Assembly: GCA_903930515.1 (NCBI GenBank)
Contig: CAIYYW010000017.1
Span: 1-16,982 of the forward strand
Source of the DNA: an uncultured delta proteobacterium
GTDB lineage: Bacteria; RBG-13-61-14; DRUE01
Direction: 5' to 3'
DNA: 16,982 nucleotides
The notes below the pieces were generated by a model. It made no database searches and was not told the DNA's origin. It saw only the letters and a program-made list of their open reading frames with translations. Position numbers and translations under genes: made by a program. This document shows positions 1 through 6,893 of the stretch, in pieces. How positions within the stretch are numbered: position 1 is the stretch's first letter; every line of letters begins with the position of its first letter.

Positions 1-2246
1 AAAAAATAGCGAAACTGGCCGGGAACTCCCTCGGAACTAATTGTCTGATTGAACAAAAAAAGATCCCTGCTTTGTCTGAAGACCCCTTGTTTGAGCCAGG
101 AATCCTGATTATGCGGCCAGAACGCGTAATCAAATTCATGCCGGTCCGGGTCGGATCCTTTTGCCGGGAAGGATAAAATCAGCGGCATCCCCTTCACCTT
201 TTCCTGCGGCGCCCAGCGGAGCGTGATCGCCTCCAGAATCCCGTCCGGGCCGGCGTGAACCGCGGCCGGCGCAGTGAGCGCGAGATTAACTCCAAACTGA
301 CCGGAAGCGTCAACCAGGTCCACCCAGTTTTTCACCGCCCAGAAAGTCGGCTGATAAAGTTTATTCAGCGGCCGTTCAATTATGCCGTAAGGCAATTCCT
401 GGATGAACTTACCGGGACGCACCAGGGTTCGGAAAACCACGGTTGCCGTGCGCTTTTTATTGACCGAACCTTCAACCTTCATCCGCACCATCGGTTGATC
501 AGGTTGGAAATAAAGAGAGCGCTTAAACTCCCTGCCTTCAAGGATTGATGACACGGTGATTACTAAATTTTGTCCTTCTTTAACGGTGATCTCCGCTTTC
601 TGATCGCCGGCTCTGGCAATTTGCTGAAATTTTCCGCCGCTAAGCTCCTGTCCCATCCTCCAGAGTCCACCGTTCTCCTGATAAAGAACGAGGTCATTGG
701 AAGGCCCGGAGAGGATTTCACGGTTCTGTTTTTTATCATACCAACGGGTGATACACCCGCCTTGATCAGGATCAATTTCAATCCGATAGAAAGCATTTTC
801 CACTTTGATCACGGCGCCATCTTGCGCCCATTCCAAATGCGGCAAAGGTCCGGCCATCCCTGCGGCCGCCTTGGGAAATATTTTAAGTTCATCCAGGATA
901 TTCTTTTCCACTATTTCCTGCGCCTGGATCAGCGCCGGAATTTGTTCCTTCCAATAGACCCGGTCCGGAGCCGTGCCGGTGATGAAATCGTGATGGTCGG
1001 AAAAAAGGGAAATCTCCCAGGGCCGGGAAAGGTCCGGATAAAGTTCCGGTTTGCCTTGCAGGATTGCCTTAACCCCCAGAGCTTCAGCGGCTAAAAGGCT
1101 TTGGGAAAGGTTCCGGCATCTTTGCTTCAGTTCCGGTCGGCTGGAATAAAATCCCATATAGGTCGGGTTGGGGTCCATGGTTATCACCGGAAGCTGATCC
1201 CGATGAAATTCCACCAGCCTGAAATAATCTTCCAGCCCCGCGAGCGCGACGAACACCTTGGTTTGCGGATAGCGGACCTGGTTGTAATGGTCAAGGATTT
1301 TCAGCAGGTTCAAAACCGGCGGATTGAAGTCGCCTCCGATCGGGCAGAACATATACCCGGTCTTGGACAGGGGCCGCAACTGTTTGATGTAGGAATCAAT
1401 CTTGGCGTCGGTCTGCTTCGGGGAACGGGCCGGCGCGCCCAAAAGAAGGCCGTAGAGGTAAGCCGCTCCGGCTTTGTCCACCAGATCGCCCTGGCCGTAG
1501 CTGAAAGCGTTCAAGTGCGCGATAACCTCGGAGCCGTCTCCAGACCGCCAGATGAAATCATTGGTCTTGAGTTTGCTCAGGAGCAACTCGGTGTCCGAGC
1601 CGGGCAGGGGATAATCTTTTTCCGGCCTAGTGTCTATGCCGGTGAAATAGCTGCCGTCAATCCGGGTGAAGGCCGTGTATTTATAGCCAAGCTCGCGCAG
1701 GATCGCCGGGACCGTGGGGGAATGACCGAAGGAATCCGCGAAGTATGCCGCCTTCGGGTCGGTATTCATCCCCTGTTTTTTCAGCCACTCAAACCCGAAC
1801 AAATAATCCCGGATCAGGTTTTCCCCCTCCGGCAGAAGCGTATCCGGACTGGTGACCCCGGTCCCCGTGAACTTGACCCGGCCCTGATTCACATAATCCC
1901 GGAGCAGGCCGCGTTGGTCCGGATGGCCGTCCCAGTATCTCTTGAAAAAAAAGATACATTCCACGGAATAGACATAGCGCGGGTCTTTGCCCAGCTCTTC
2001 AATCGCCCGGTCAAAGGTTTTGTCCGTGAGCAGCTTCTGATATTGATCCGAAGTGAACAGCCAGTCCGGATCTACATGGCTGGACTGCGCGAAGATCAGG
2101 ACTTGCTTGGCGTCATCCGGAATATTCCATTGCCTTCTCAGGCTGGATTCTTCCGGGCTGATCTGCGCCGAAAGGGCCGCGGCAAATCCCATCCAAATTC
2201 CCAGCGCCGAAATAACCGCGGTTATGGAAAAAAATCTTGAGTTCAT
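1..2246 (-). CDS. Secreted GH38-family alpha-mannosidase, C-terminus cut by window edge
   Basis: Reading the minus strand from ATG at 2246 gives an open frame of 748 codons that is still open at base 1, so the C-terminus is missing. An N-terminal signal peptide (hydrophobic about residues 8-25, likely cleavage after ALSA) indicates export. Glycoside hydrolase family 38 motifs appear in order: HVDPDW at 57-62 (zinc-binding H-x-D), ADSFGHSP at 170-177 (D171 is the expected nucleophile and zinc ligand), GGDF at 304-307, and SDHHDFITGT at 416-425 (zinc His region). A beta-rich C-terminal mannosidase region follows from about 470. The family hydrolyses alpha-mannosides; full-length members are usually 850-1,050 residues, so perhaps 100-300 are missing. 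The start is supported by GGAGG five bases upstream. Its partner across the divergent promoter is another secreted glycosidase-like gene. Exact linkage specificity cannot be told. The family call is strong. Confidence 0.9.
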   Translation of the reverse strand, partial: MNSRFFSITAVISALGIWMGFAAALSAQISPEESSLRRQWNIPDDAKQVLIFAQSSHVDPDWLFTSDQYQKLLTDKTFDRAIEELGKDPRYVYSVECIFFFKRYWDGHPDQRGLLRDYVNQGRVKFTGTGVTSPDTLLPEGENLIRDYLFGFEWLKKQGMNTDPKAAYFADSFGHSPTVPAILRELGYKYTAFTRIDGSYFTGIDTRPEKDYPLPGSDTELLLSKLKTNDFIWRSGDGSEVIAHLNAFSYGQGDLVDKAGAAYLYGLLLGAPARSPKQTDAKIDSYIKQLRPLSKTGYMFCPIGGDFNPPVLNLLKILDHYNQVRYPQTKVFVALAGLEDYFRLVEFHRDQLPVITMDPNPTYMGFYSSRPELKQRCRNLSQSLLAAEALGVKAILQGKPELYPDLSRPWEISLFSDHHDFITGTAPDRVYWKEQIPALIQAQEIVEKNILDELKIFPKAAAGMAGPLPHLEWAQDGAVIKVENAFYRIEIDPDQGGCITRWYDKKQNREILSGPSNDLVLYQENGGLWRMGQELSGGKFQQIARAGDQKAEITVKEGQNLVITVSSILEGREFKRSLYFQPDQPMVRMKVEGSVNKKRTATVVFRTLVRPGKFIQELPYGIIERPLNKLYQPTFWAVKNWVDLVDASGQFGVNLALTAPAAVHAGPDGILEAITLRWAPQEKVKGMPLILSFPAKGSDPDRHEFDYAFWPHNQDSWLKQGVFRQSRDLFLFNQTISSEGVPGQFRYF

Positions 2247-2265
2247 CTCCGCCTCCATTGTCCGC

Positions 2266-2294
2266 ATTATATCAATTTGCCAAGCTTATGCCAG
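2266..2294 (-). promoter_or_regulatory. Sigma-70-like promoter of the GH38 gene
   Basis: On the minus strand, CTGGCA (2294-2289) and a perfect TATAAT (2271-2266) are separated by 17 bp. The start point would fall about 12-15 bases before the ribosome binding site and ATG at 2246. It overlaps the opposite promoter, so the two genes may be expressed in competition or co-regulated. Confidence 0.55.
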
Positions 2295-2305
2295 TGTCTT
2301 AAAAT
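2277..2305 (+). promoter_or_regulatory. Sigma-70-like promoter of the TIM-barrel glycosidase gene, near-leaderless
   Basis: TTGCCA (2277-2282) and TAAAAT (2300-2305) are spaced by 17 bp; each matches the consensus at 5 of 6 positions. Transcription would start around 2311-2313, essentially at the ATG at 2312. No Shine-Dalgarno sequence precedes that ATG, which fits a leaderless transcript. Confidence 0.55.
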
Positions 2306-2311
2306 AAAAAA

Positions 2312-3778
2312 ATGCCCGTTCAACCGAACCGTTCTTTTTGGATCAGGGAGATGACGCTCGCGCTGGTTTTTTTGGGAGCATCGGCCGGCCTGTGCGCCGA
2401 TCCCAAAGAGCAGACGGCCGGGAAGGAACTTATGCCCGGGGTTTCCGCCCGTAATTCCGAGACCTGCCCGGTTTACGCGCCCTTTTCAACCATTGTGAAC
2501 CCGTCTCCGGACCAGGGATTTTTCTGGGGATTCCAGATGATCGGCGGAACCGCCGGTTTTTATCCCTGGCTCAATGCGGACCTGGAGACGCGGCTCAAGC
2601 AGGCGGCCAACGACATCCGCGGTTTGGGCGCGGGCTGGACTCGCGCCTACCTGATCTGGGGGGATGTGGAGCCGAAAGTGAAGAAGGAAAATTTTCAGCG
2701 CTACCTGGGCAGGAATGATTTTCCGACCCGCGAAGAAGTCAGCGAGCAGATGATTGAGGATTACGCTTTCAGCCGGGGAGCCTGGGCCGGTGAAAACGCG
2801 CTGGCTTGGAACCGATATGACTGTTTGGTCAAGCAGATGACTGACAGGGGGGTCGGGGTTTTTCTGAACCTGGGTTTGGAAGACAATTGGGCGATGCCGG
2901 TTGAGGCTGAGAGTGGGGAAAAGCTGGACCCGAATTTGATCGGCCCGGGAAAATATCTCGGGCTGTTGTATCTTCATTGCCGGGCAACGGTCCGGCGCTA
3001 CGGGCCCCGGGTGCAATACTATCAACTGGAAGATGAACTCAATGCCTGCTATCTGCGGGGGGTGATTTTTTACCGCGTGCGCAAGGGATGGATCTGGCGC
3101 AATGAGCGGTTCAAGGAAAAGCTTCTCCAAACCATGAGCGACGCGGTTCAGGATGAAGGCAAACGGATGGGCCTGAAAATGTATCGGATGATTTTTCTCC
3201 ATACCTTCCTCTCCGACCCGATCTTCCGGACCTATAAATATTACGCGGTGAAATGGGCTGAATATTACGACCTGGTCGGTCTGGACATTTATCCCGATTC
3301 CTACACCATCGGCTTTATTCCCGAAACCGGCGCGTCCATCAGCTTCCAGATCAACCGCGCGATCAAAACCCTGGAGCGGGCCGGCTATCAAGTTGGCAAA
3401 GACAAATTCGTTTATCTCAGCGAAACCAGTTACCCGACGCAACCTTGGCAAAGGGGATACAACGAAAAAAATCAGGCCGCCGCCATCCGCGCCGCCATTG
3501 CCGGCAAAACACATTTCGGCAAGGGCATCCTCGGGACCAAGGCCTCGGGATTCTGCTGGGGGGCATTGACCGGGACCGAACGCGCAACCATAAGCCGGCT
3601 GAACCCCGGTTACACCGATTCCTTTATGGGAATCGTCAAGCCCGGTTGCGGCGCAGGCATCCCGCCCCAAAGCGGGGGCTGCGCGCAAATCAATTACCCG
3701 CCCGCCTATCAAGCGCTCCGGCAAGCCATCGCCGATTCCGGCAAAACCCCGCTGCAATATCCCGCGGGCAAGGAATGA
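2312..3778 (+). CDS. Secreted clan GH-A-like TIM-barrel glycoside hydrolase, family not assigned
   Basis: This is a 488-residue exported protein. The N-terminus has two Arg, then a hydrophobic stretch (about 14-26) ending at GLCA. The mature part reads like a (beta/alpha)8 glycosidase of clan GH-A. A strand at 107-121 (GAGWTRAYLIWGDVEP) resembles the usual W-x-R-x-x-x-x-W-x-x-x-E-P. RGVGVFLNLG (179-188) is the next strand. YYQLEDELN (237-245) aligns with the acid/base motif Y-W-E-I-W-N-E-P-N, placing E242 as acid/base. VGLDIYP (322-328) follows, and YLSETSYPT (368-376) supplies E371 as likely nucleophile. The Asn normally before the acid/base Glu is Asp241 here. The start at 2312 keeps the positive n-region of the signal; an internal ATG at 2351 would lose it. 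The gene is divergent from the GH38 mannosidase, so a role in breaking down mannose-containing glycans is an inference. I do not recognise a specific GH family. Confidence 0.7.
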   Translation: MPVQPNRSFWIREMTLALVFLGASAGLCADPKEQTAGKELMPGVSARNSETCPVYAPFSTIVNPSPDQGFFWGFQMIGGTAGFYPWLNADLETRLKQAANDIRGLGAGWTRAYLIWGDVEPKVKKENFQRYLGRNDFPTREEVSEQMIEDYAFSRGAWAGENALAWNRYDCLVKQMTDRGVGVFLNLGLEDNWAMPVEAESGEKLDPNLIGPGKYLGLLYLHCRATVRRYGPRVQYYQLEDELNACYLRGVIFYRVRKGWIWRNERFKEKLLQTMSDAVQDEGKRMGLKMYRMIFLHTFLSDPIFRTYKYYAVKWAEYYDLVGLDIYPDSYTIGFIPETGASISFQINRAIKTLERAGYQVGKDKFVYLSETSYPTQPWQRGYNEKNQAAAIRAAIAGKTHFGKGILGTKASGFCWGALTGTERATISRLNPGYTDSFMGIVKPGCGAGIPPQSGGCAQINYPPAYQALRQAIADSGKTPLQYPAGKE

Positions 3779-3815
3779 GCGATGCTCAATAAGGCCGCCG
3801 GCCCGAAAACTTTAT

Positions 3816-3844
3816 TTGAAAAAAACGGTCGGATATGTCAGAAT
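3816..3844 (+). promoter_or_regulatory. Possible promoter of the TPR gene
   Basis: TTGAAA (3816-3821) and CAGAAT (3839-3844) are separated by 17 bp (5/6 and 4/6 consensus matches). They lie in the 91-bp gap just before the AGGAAGG ribosome binding site at 3852-3858, so the leader would be short. Read-through from the glycosidase gene upstream is an alternative, since no clear terminator separates them. Confidence 0.35.
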
Positions 3845-3869
3845 CAGATCCAGGAAGGGAAGTAAAACT

Positions 3870-4616
3870 ATGACCGGAAAAATGGGCCGAGCGGGAATGG
3901 GAATTTTAGTCCTGGTGGCGACCGCGGTTATTTTCAGCTCCAGCCTGAACTCGGCTCCGGCCTCTCCCGGCCCGGTCAGCGAGAGCGCCGAGGGCCATTT
4001 AAAAAAGGGCAAGGAACAACTGGGCCAGAACAATTTGGGATCGGCCATAAATTCGTTCAACCAGGCGATCAAGCTTAATCCCCGGTACGCAGAGGCCTAT
4101 GACTTGCGCGGCCAGGCTTATTTCAAGGACAGCAAGAACGACGAGGCGATCAAGGATTTCAATTTTGCCCTGGAGCTGAACCCGAAGCTGGCGGAAGCCT
4201 ATCTGGACCGCGGGGTGGCTTATGACGCCAAAGGGGATTTTGACCAGGCCCTCAAGGATTATAACCAGGCGCTTAAGCAGAACCCCCAATACTCCGTCGC
4301 CTTTCTCAGCCGGGGCCTGACCTATGCCAAGAAAAAAGAGTTTGACCGCGCCATCGCCGATTACAACCAGGGCATCCAGATTGACCCCAAATCCCTGATG
4401 GGTTACAACAACCGCGGAAGCGCCTACTGGTACAAAAAAGAATACGACAAAGCCATCGCCGATTTTACCAAGGTCCTGGAAATAGACCCCCAATTCGCCA
4501 TCGGATATTTCAACCGCGGATGGGCCTACTTCAAAAAAGGAGACAAGGCCAAAGCCGCCGCCGATTACAAAAAAGCCTGCGAACTCAATCCCCAATACAA
4601 AAAGTGGCCATACTAA
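3870..4616 (+). CDS. Exported tetratricopeptide-repeat protein with six TPRs
   Basis: The 248-residue product has a signal peptide or N-terminal anchor (hydrophobic about 9-29), then six consecutive 34-residue TPR units covering residues 40-243. Each shows the TPR pattern (G-x-A-Y at positions 8-11, A-I or A-L near position 20, N/D-P at positions 31-32), and a KKWPY tail ends the protein. TPR arrays form a superhelical scaffold for protein-protein binding and have no catalytic role. Being exported, it probably acts in the periplasm or at the envelope. The ATG at 3870 is preferred over an in-frame TTG at 3816 because AGGAAGG lies 11 bases upstream and the shorter form begins directly with a signal peptide. 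Partners are unknown. The stop TAA is followed at once by TAG. Confidence 0.85.
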   Translation: MTGKMGRAGMGILVLVATAVIFSSSLNSAPASPGPVSESAEGHLKKGKEQLGQNNLGSAINSFNQAIKLNPRYAEAYDLRGQAYFKDSKNDEAIKDFNFALELNPKLAEAYLDRGVAYDAKGDFDQALKDYNQALKQNPQYSVAFLSRGLTYAKKKEFDRAIADYNQGIQIDPKSLMGYNNRGSAYWYKKEYDKAIADFTKVLEIDPQFAIGYFNRGWAYFKKGDKAKAAADYKKACELNPQYKKWPY

Positions 4617-4714
4617 TAGAACCATAGAACCGCAGGCAGGCTCGGCAGGAACCGGAAAATTTGTTCAAATCGTAAGCCCCTTGGGAAAAGTTTTTCCGAT
4701 GGTATTTTTCTTGA

Positions 4715-4742
4715 AACGCGGAACGCGAAACGATAGACGCGG
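4715..4742 (+). repeat. Four tandem 7-bp repeats upstream of the strong promoter
   Basis: Successive heptamers AACGCGG, AACGCGA, AACGATA and GACGCGG run without gaps and keep ACG at a strict 7-bp period (4716, 4723, 4730, 4737). They end 27 bp before the -35 box at 4770. Iterated short sites at this position may bind a regulator, but no protein can be named. The rest of the 4617-4806 gap holds nothing else I can support apart from a weak GGAAAA-GT-TTTTCC dyad near 4683-4697. Confidence 0.4.
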
Positions 4743-4769
4743 TCTTTGCCCCGGCGCCGAGTGGAACAA

Positions 4770-4797
4770 TTGACAGCGGATTTTTTCGGCATATAAT
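4770..4797 (+). promoter_or_regulatory. Consensus sigma-70 promoter (TTGACA-16-TATAAT)
   Basis: TTGACA at 4770-4775 and TATAAT at 4792-4797 are both perfect consensus hexamers with a 16-bp spacer. It is the strongest promoter in the window. The expected start is about 4803-4805, two to four bases before the ATG at 4807. It drives the small YdcH-like gene and, if transcription passes the terminator at 5080-5109, the ilv/leu operon. Confidence 0.75.
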
Positions 4798-4806
4798 TAT
4801 AGGATA

Positions 4807-5052
4807 ATGAGCAACTGGTATAAATGGGAGCTGGAAGTGATGGACAAGCTGAAGAGCCAGGATCAGGATTTCGCCAAGATGGTGGAGCGGCATCAATTCC
4901 TGGACGAGCGGCTGAAGCAGTTGTCCGGCAAGATCCGGTTGGACGCGGAGGAGGAGACTGAGGAGCGGACGCTGAAGCGGGAGAAATTGCGCTTGCGGGA
5001 CCGGATTGAGGAGACGCTTAGAATTCACAGAAATATCGTCCTCCCTGCCTAG
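4807..5052 (+). CDS. Small YdcH/DUF465-like coiled-coil protein
   Basis: This 81-residue charged, helical protein has the YdcH (DUF465) pattern: a short lead helix, then DFAKMVERHQFLDERL (21-36, matching the family's F-x-x-L-x-x-x-H-x-x-L-D), an acidic linker (45-51) and LKREKLRLRDRI (56-67, matching the conserved L-K-x-x-K-L-x-L-K-D-x-I). Family members are small cytoplasmic proteins of unclear function, usually about 70-80 residues. Two starts are possible. ATG 4807 keeps the lead segment that aligns with E. coli YdcH but would sit at the 5' end of the mRNA. ATG 4840 has GGGAG nine bases upstream and gives 70 residues. The last coding residues include Ile-Val-Leu (5035-5043), just ahead of a terminator and the ilv operon. 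Family assignment is by motif memory. Confidence 0.7.
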   Translation: MSNWYKWELEVMDKLKSQDQDFAKMVERHQFLDERLKQLSGKIRLDAEEETEERTLKREKLRLRDRIEETLRIHRNIVLPA

Positions 5053-5062
5053 GGGAAGGACT

Positions 5063-5077
5063 ATGCTTTTGTTCTGA
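5063..5077 (+). other. Possible four-codon leader ORF (M-L-L-F) before the terminator
   Basis: ATG-CTT-TTG-TTC-TGA lies between the YdcH-like stop and the terminator stem and is preceded by the purine-rich AGGGGAAGGA (5051-5060). Two of its four codons are Leu and its stop ends two bases before the terminator's left arm. A ribosome held on the Leu codons could cover that arm. The ORF is so short that chance is a real explanation. Confidence 0.2.
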
Positions 5078-5079
5078 AC

Positions 5080-5109
5080 CCCGATGGCAAAGACATCGGG
5101 TTTTTTTTT
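5080..5109 (+). terminator. Strong rho-independent terminator or attenuator upstream of ilvD
   Basis: CCCGATG (5080-5086) pairs perfectly with CATCGGG (5094-5100) around a 7-base loop, followed directly by nine T. It ends the YdcH-like transcript. Only 50 bp, with no clear promoter, separate it from ilvD, so it may also act as a regulated attenuator. A second possible hairpin (GTCCTCCC at 5038-5045 with GGG-A-AGGAC at 5053-5061, one bulge) lies just upstream. Confidence 0.85.
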
Positions 5110-5113
5110 AATA

Positions 5114-5141
5114 TGGCGCACAGACAAGGGTGCCTGCGCCA
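5114..5141. repeat. GC-rich palindrome in the ilvD leader
   Basis: TGGCGCA (5114-5120) and TGCGCCA (5135-5141) form a 7-bp perfect stem around a 14-base loop. It ends nine bases before the ilvD ribosome binding site (GGAGGAG, 5151-5157). There is no following T-run, so it is not a terminator. It may be an operator, an mRNA structure or a dispersed repeat remnant. Confidence 0.4.
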
Positions 5142-5159
5142 CGGAAACAAGGAGGAGTG

Positions 5160-6812
5160 ATGAAGAGCGATCAGATCAAGAAGGGGATTGAGCGGATGCC
5201 CAATCGGGCTTTGCTTTATGCCACGGGCGTGTCCCGTTCGCAACTGGAGAAACCCTTCATCGGTGTTTTCACCAGCTTTTCCGACCTGATCCCGGGCCAT
5301 ATCGGGATGCGGGAACTGGAGCGCGCCATTGAGAACGGGGTACATTCCGGGGGCGGAGTCCCCTTCCTGATCGGCATTCCCGGGATTTGCGACGGGATCG
5401 CAATGGGGCATCCGGGAATGAAATACAGCCTGGCCTCCCGGGAACTGATCGCGGACTCGGTTGAGACCGTTGCCAAAGCCAACGCCCTGGACGGGATCGT
5501 CCTTTTGACCAATTGCGACAAGATCACCCCCGGGATGCTGATGGCATCCGCCAGGCTGGACCTCCCGGCCATCGTGGTCACGGCCGGGCCGATGCATTCG
5601 GGCAGGCACCAGGGAAGAAGGCTTGACCTGGTGCACGATACCTTTGAAGCGGTCGGCCTTTACCAGGCCGGAAAATTGAGCAGATGCGAAGTTGAGGCAT
5701 TGGAGATGGAGGCCTGTCCCGGACCCGGCTCCTGCCAGGGATTGTTCACCGCCAACACCATCGCCTGCCTGACCGAGGCAATGGGGATGAGCCTCCCGGG
5801 TTGCGCCACCGCGCTCGCCGGGATGAGCAAGAAACGACGGATCGCCTTTGAAAGCGGAAGACAGATCGTGAGTCTGATCCAAAAGAAAATCAGCGCCAAA
5901 AAAATCATCAACCGCAACTCCATTGAAAACGCCATCCGGGTTGACCTGGCTTTGGGCGGCTCCACCAATACCGTGCTTCATCTTATGGCCATTGCCAAAG
6001 AAGCCGGGGTGGAACTGCCCCTGGAATTGTTCGATCGGCTCAGCCGCTCAACCCCCAACATCACCCGGATCCGGCCGGCCGGGGACCATATGATGGAAGA
6101 CCTGGAATGGGCCGGAGGGATACCCGCGGTGCTGTATCGTCTAAAAAAATATTTAAAAGATAATCAAACCACTTCTGCCAGGAACCTAAAACAAATTATA
6201 AAAAAACCTGATTACCTGGATGATGCGGTGATCCGGCCTTTGACTGACCCGTATTCCCAAGAAGGCGGGATCGCGATCCTGTTCGGGAATTTGGCTCCGG
6301 AGGGCGCGGTGGTCAAGCAGAGCGCGGTGAGCGAGCAGATGAAATTTTTTGAAGGCCTTGCGAAATGTTTCAACTCGGAAGAGGCCGGGATGAAGGCGGT
6401 TATGGAAGGAAAAATTAAACCCGGGGATGTGGTTGTGATCCGGTATGAAGGCCCCAAAGGCGGGCCGGGTATGCGGGAGATGCTTTCTCCCACCAGCGCG
6501 ATAGCCGGGATGGGCTTATCCGAGAGCGTGGCCCTGATCACGGATGGAAGGTTCTCAGGCGGGACCCGCGGTCCTTGCATCGGGCATATTTCTCCGGAAG
6601 CCGCGGCTTTGGGGCCGATTGCCGCAATCAAAAACGGAGATAAAATAATGATTGACATCCGGAAGCGGAAGATTGAACTCAAGGTCGGCGCCAGCGAGAT
6701 CGGGAAGCGGCTGAAATCCTTGCCCGCTTTTGAGCCCAAGATCAAGACCGGATACCTGGCAAGATACAGCAGGCTGGTGAGCAGCGCGGGAAAGGGAGCC
6801 GTTTTGGAATAG
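5160..6812 (+). CDS. ilvD: Dihydroxy-acid dehydratase
   Basis: IlvD (EC 4.2.1.9) dehydrates 2,3-dihydroxy-isovalerate and 2,3-dihydroxy-3-methylvalerate to the 2-keto acids, the third shared step of valine and isoleucine synthesis, in the cytoplasm. The 550-residue length fits the shorter bacterial/archaeal form. Motifs: PGHIGM (45-50), [13 protein letters not shown] (75-87), [13 protein letters not shown] (118-130, with the Lys expected to be carbamylated), EACPGPGSC (184-192) and a C-terminal [17 protein letters not shown]46 occupies the position that is Cys in the [2Fe-2S] enzymes (ITPCN), as in E. coli IlvD (VPGH). This suggests the oxygen-labile [4Fe-4S] type, which is an inference. ATG 5160 with GGAGGAG two bases before it is chosen over an in-frame GTG at 5130. 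An AT-rich patch lies at about 6138-6215. It is the first gene of the branched-chain operon. Confidence 0.96.
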   Translation: MKSDQIKKGIERMPNRALLYATGVSRSQLEKPFIGVFTSFSDLIPGHIGMRELERAIENGVHSGGGVPFLIGIPGICDGIAMGHPGMKYSLASRELIADSVETVAKANALDGIVLLTNCDKITPGMLMASARLDLPAIVVTAGPMHSGRHQGRRLDLVHDTFEAVGLYQAGKLSRCEVEALEMEACPGPGSCQGLFTANTIACLTEAMGMSLPGCATALAGMSKKRRIAFESGRQIVSLIQKKISAKKIINRNSIENAIRVDLALGGSTNTVLHLMAIAKEAGVELPLELFDRLSRSTPNITRIRPAGDHMMEDLEWAGGIPAVLYRLKKYLKDNQTTSARNLKQIIKKPDYLDDAVIRPLTDPYSQEGGIAILFGNLAPEGAVVKQSAVSEQMKFFEGLAKCFNSEEAGMKAVMEGKIKPGDVVVIRYEGPKGGPGMREMLSPTSAIAGMGLSESVALITDGRFSGGTRGPCIGHISPEAAALGPIAAIKNGDKIMIDIRKRKIELKVGASEIGKRLKSLPAFEPKIKTGYLARYSRLVSSAGKGAVLE

Positions 6813-6814
6813 GT

Positions 6815-6863
6815 CCGACACCTTGTCGGGCGATTTGAAAGCAAGCGGGGCAGGCGCGCCCCG
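6815..6863. repeat. Two palindromes between ilvD and ilvB
   Basis: CCGACA-CCT-TGTCGG (6815-6829) and CGGGGC-AGGCGC-GCCCCG (6846-6863) are perfect 6-bp hairpins in the 81-bp gap. Neither has a T-run. The string TTGTCGGGCGA (6823-6833) recurs almost exactly in the leuA/leuC gap (13295-13306), so both gaps may carry remnants of one repeat family. They could equally act in mRNA stability or processing. Confidence 0.45.
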
Positions 6864-6893
6864 TCCGCTGTGCGATACGATTGGAGGGCAGCA

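Noticed and set aside
1101-2240. 379-codon plus-strand ORF
   Set aside because: It is antisense to the GH38 mannosidase, which shows clear family motifs and a good start. The translation has no recognisable domain and its length follows from GC-rich codon structure.
2486-3757. 423-codon minus-strand ORF
   Set aside because: It lies fully opposite the secreted TIM-barrel glycosidase. The plus-strand product has a signal peptide and catalytic-type motifs; the minus product reads as an out-of-frame shadow.
5110-5159. T-box riboswitch before ilvD
   Set aside because: The 50-bp leader after the terminator is too short, and no specifier or T-box antiterminator motif is visible upstream of it.
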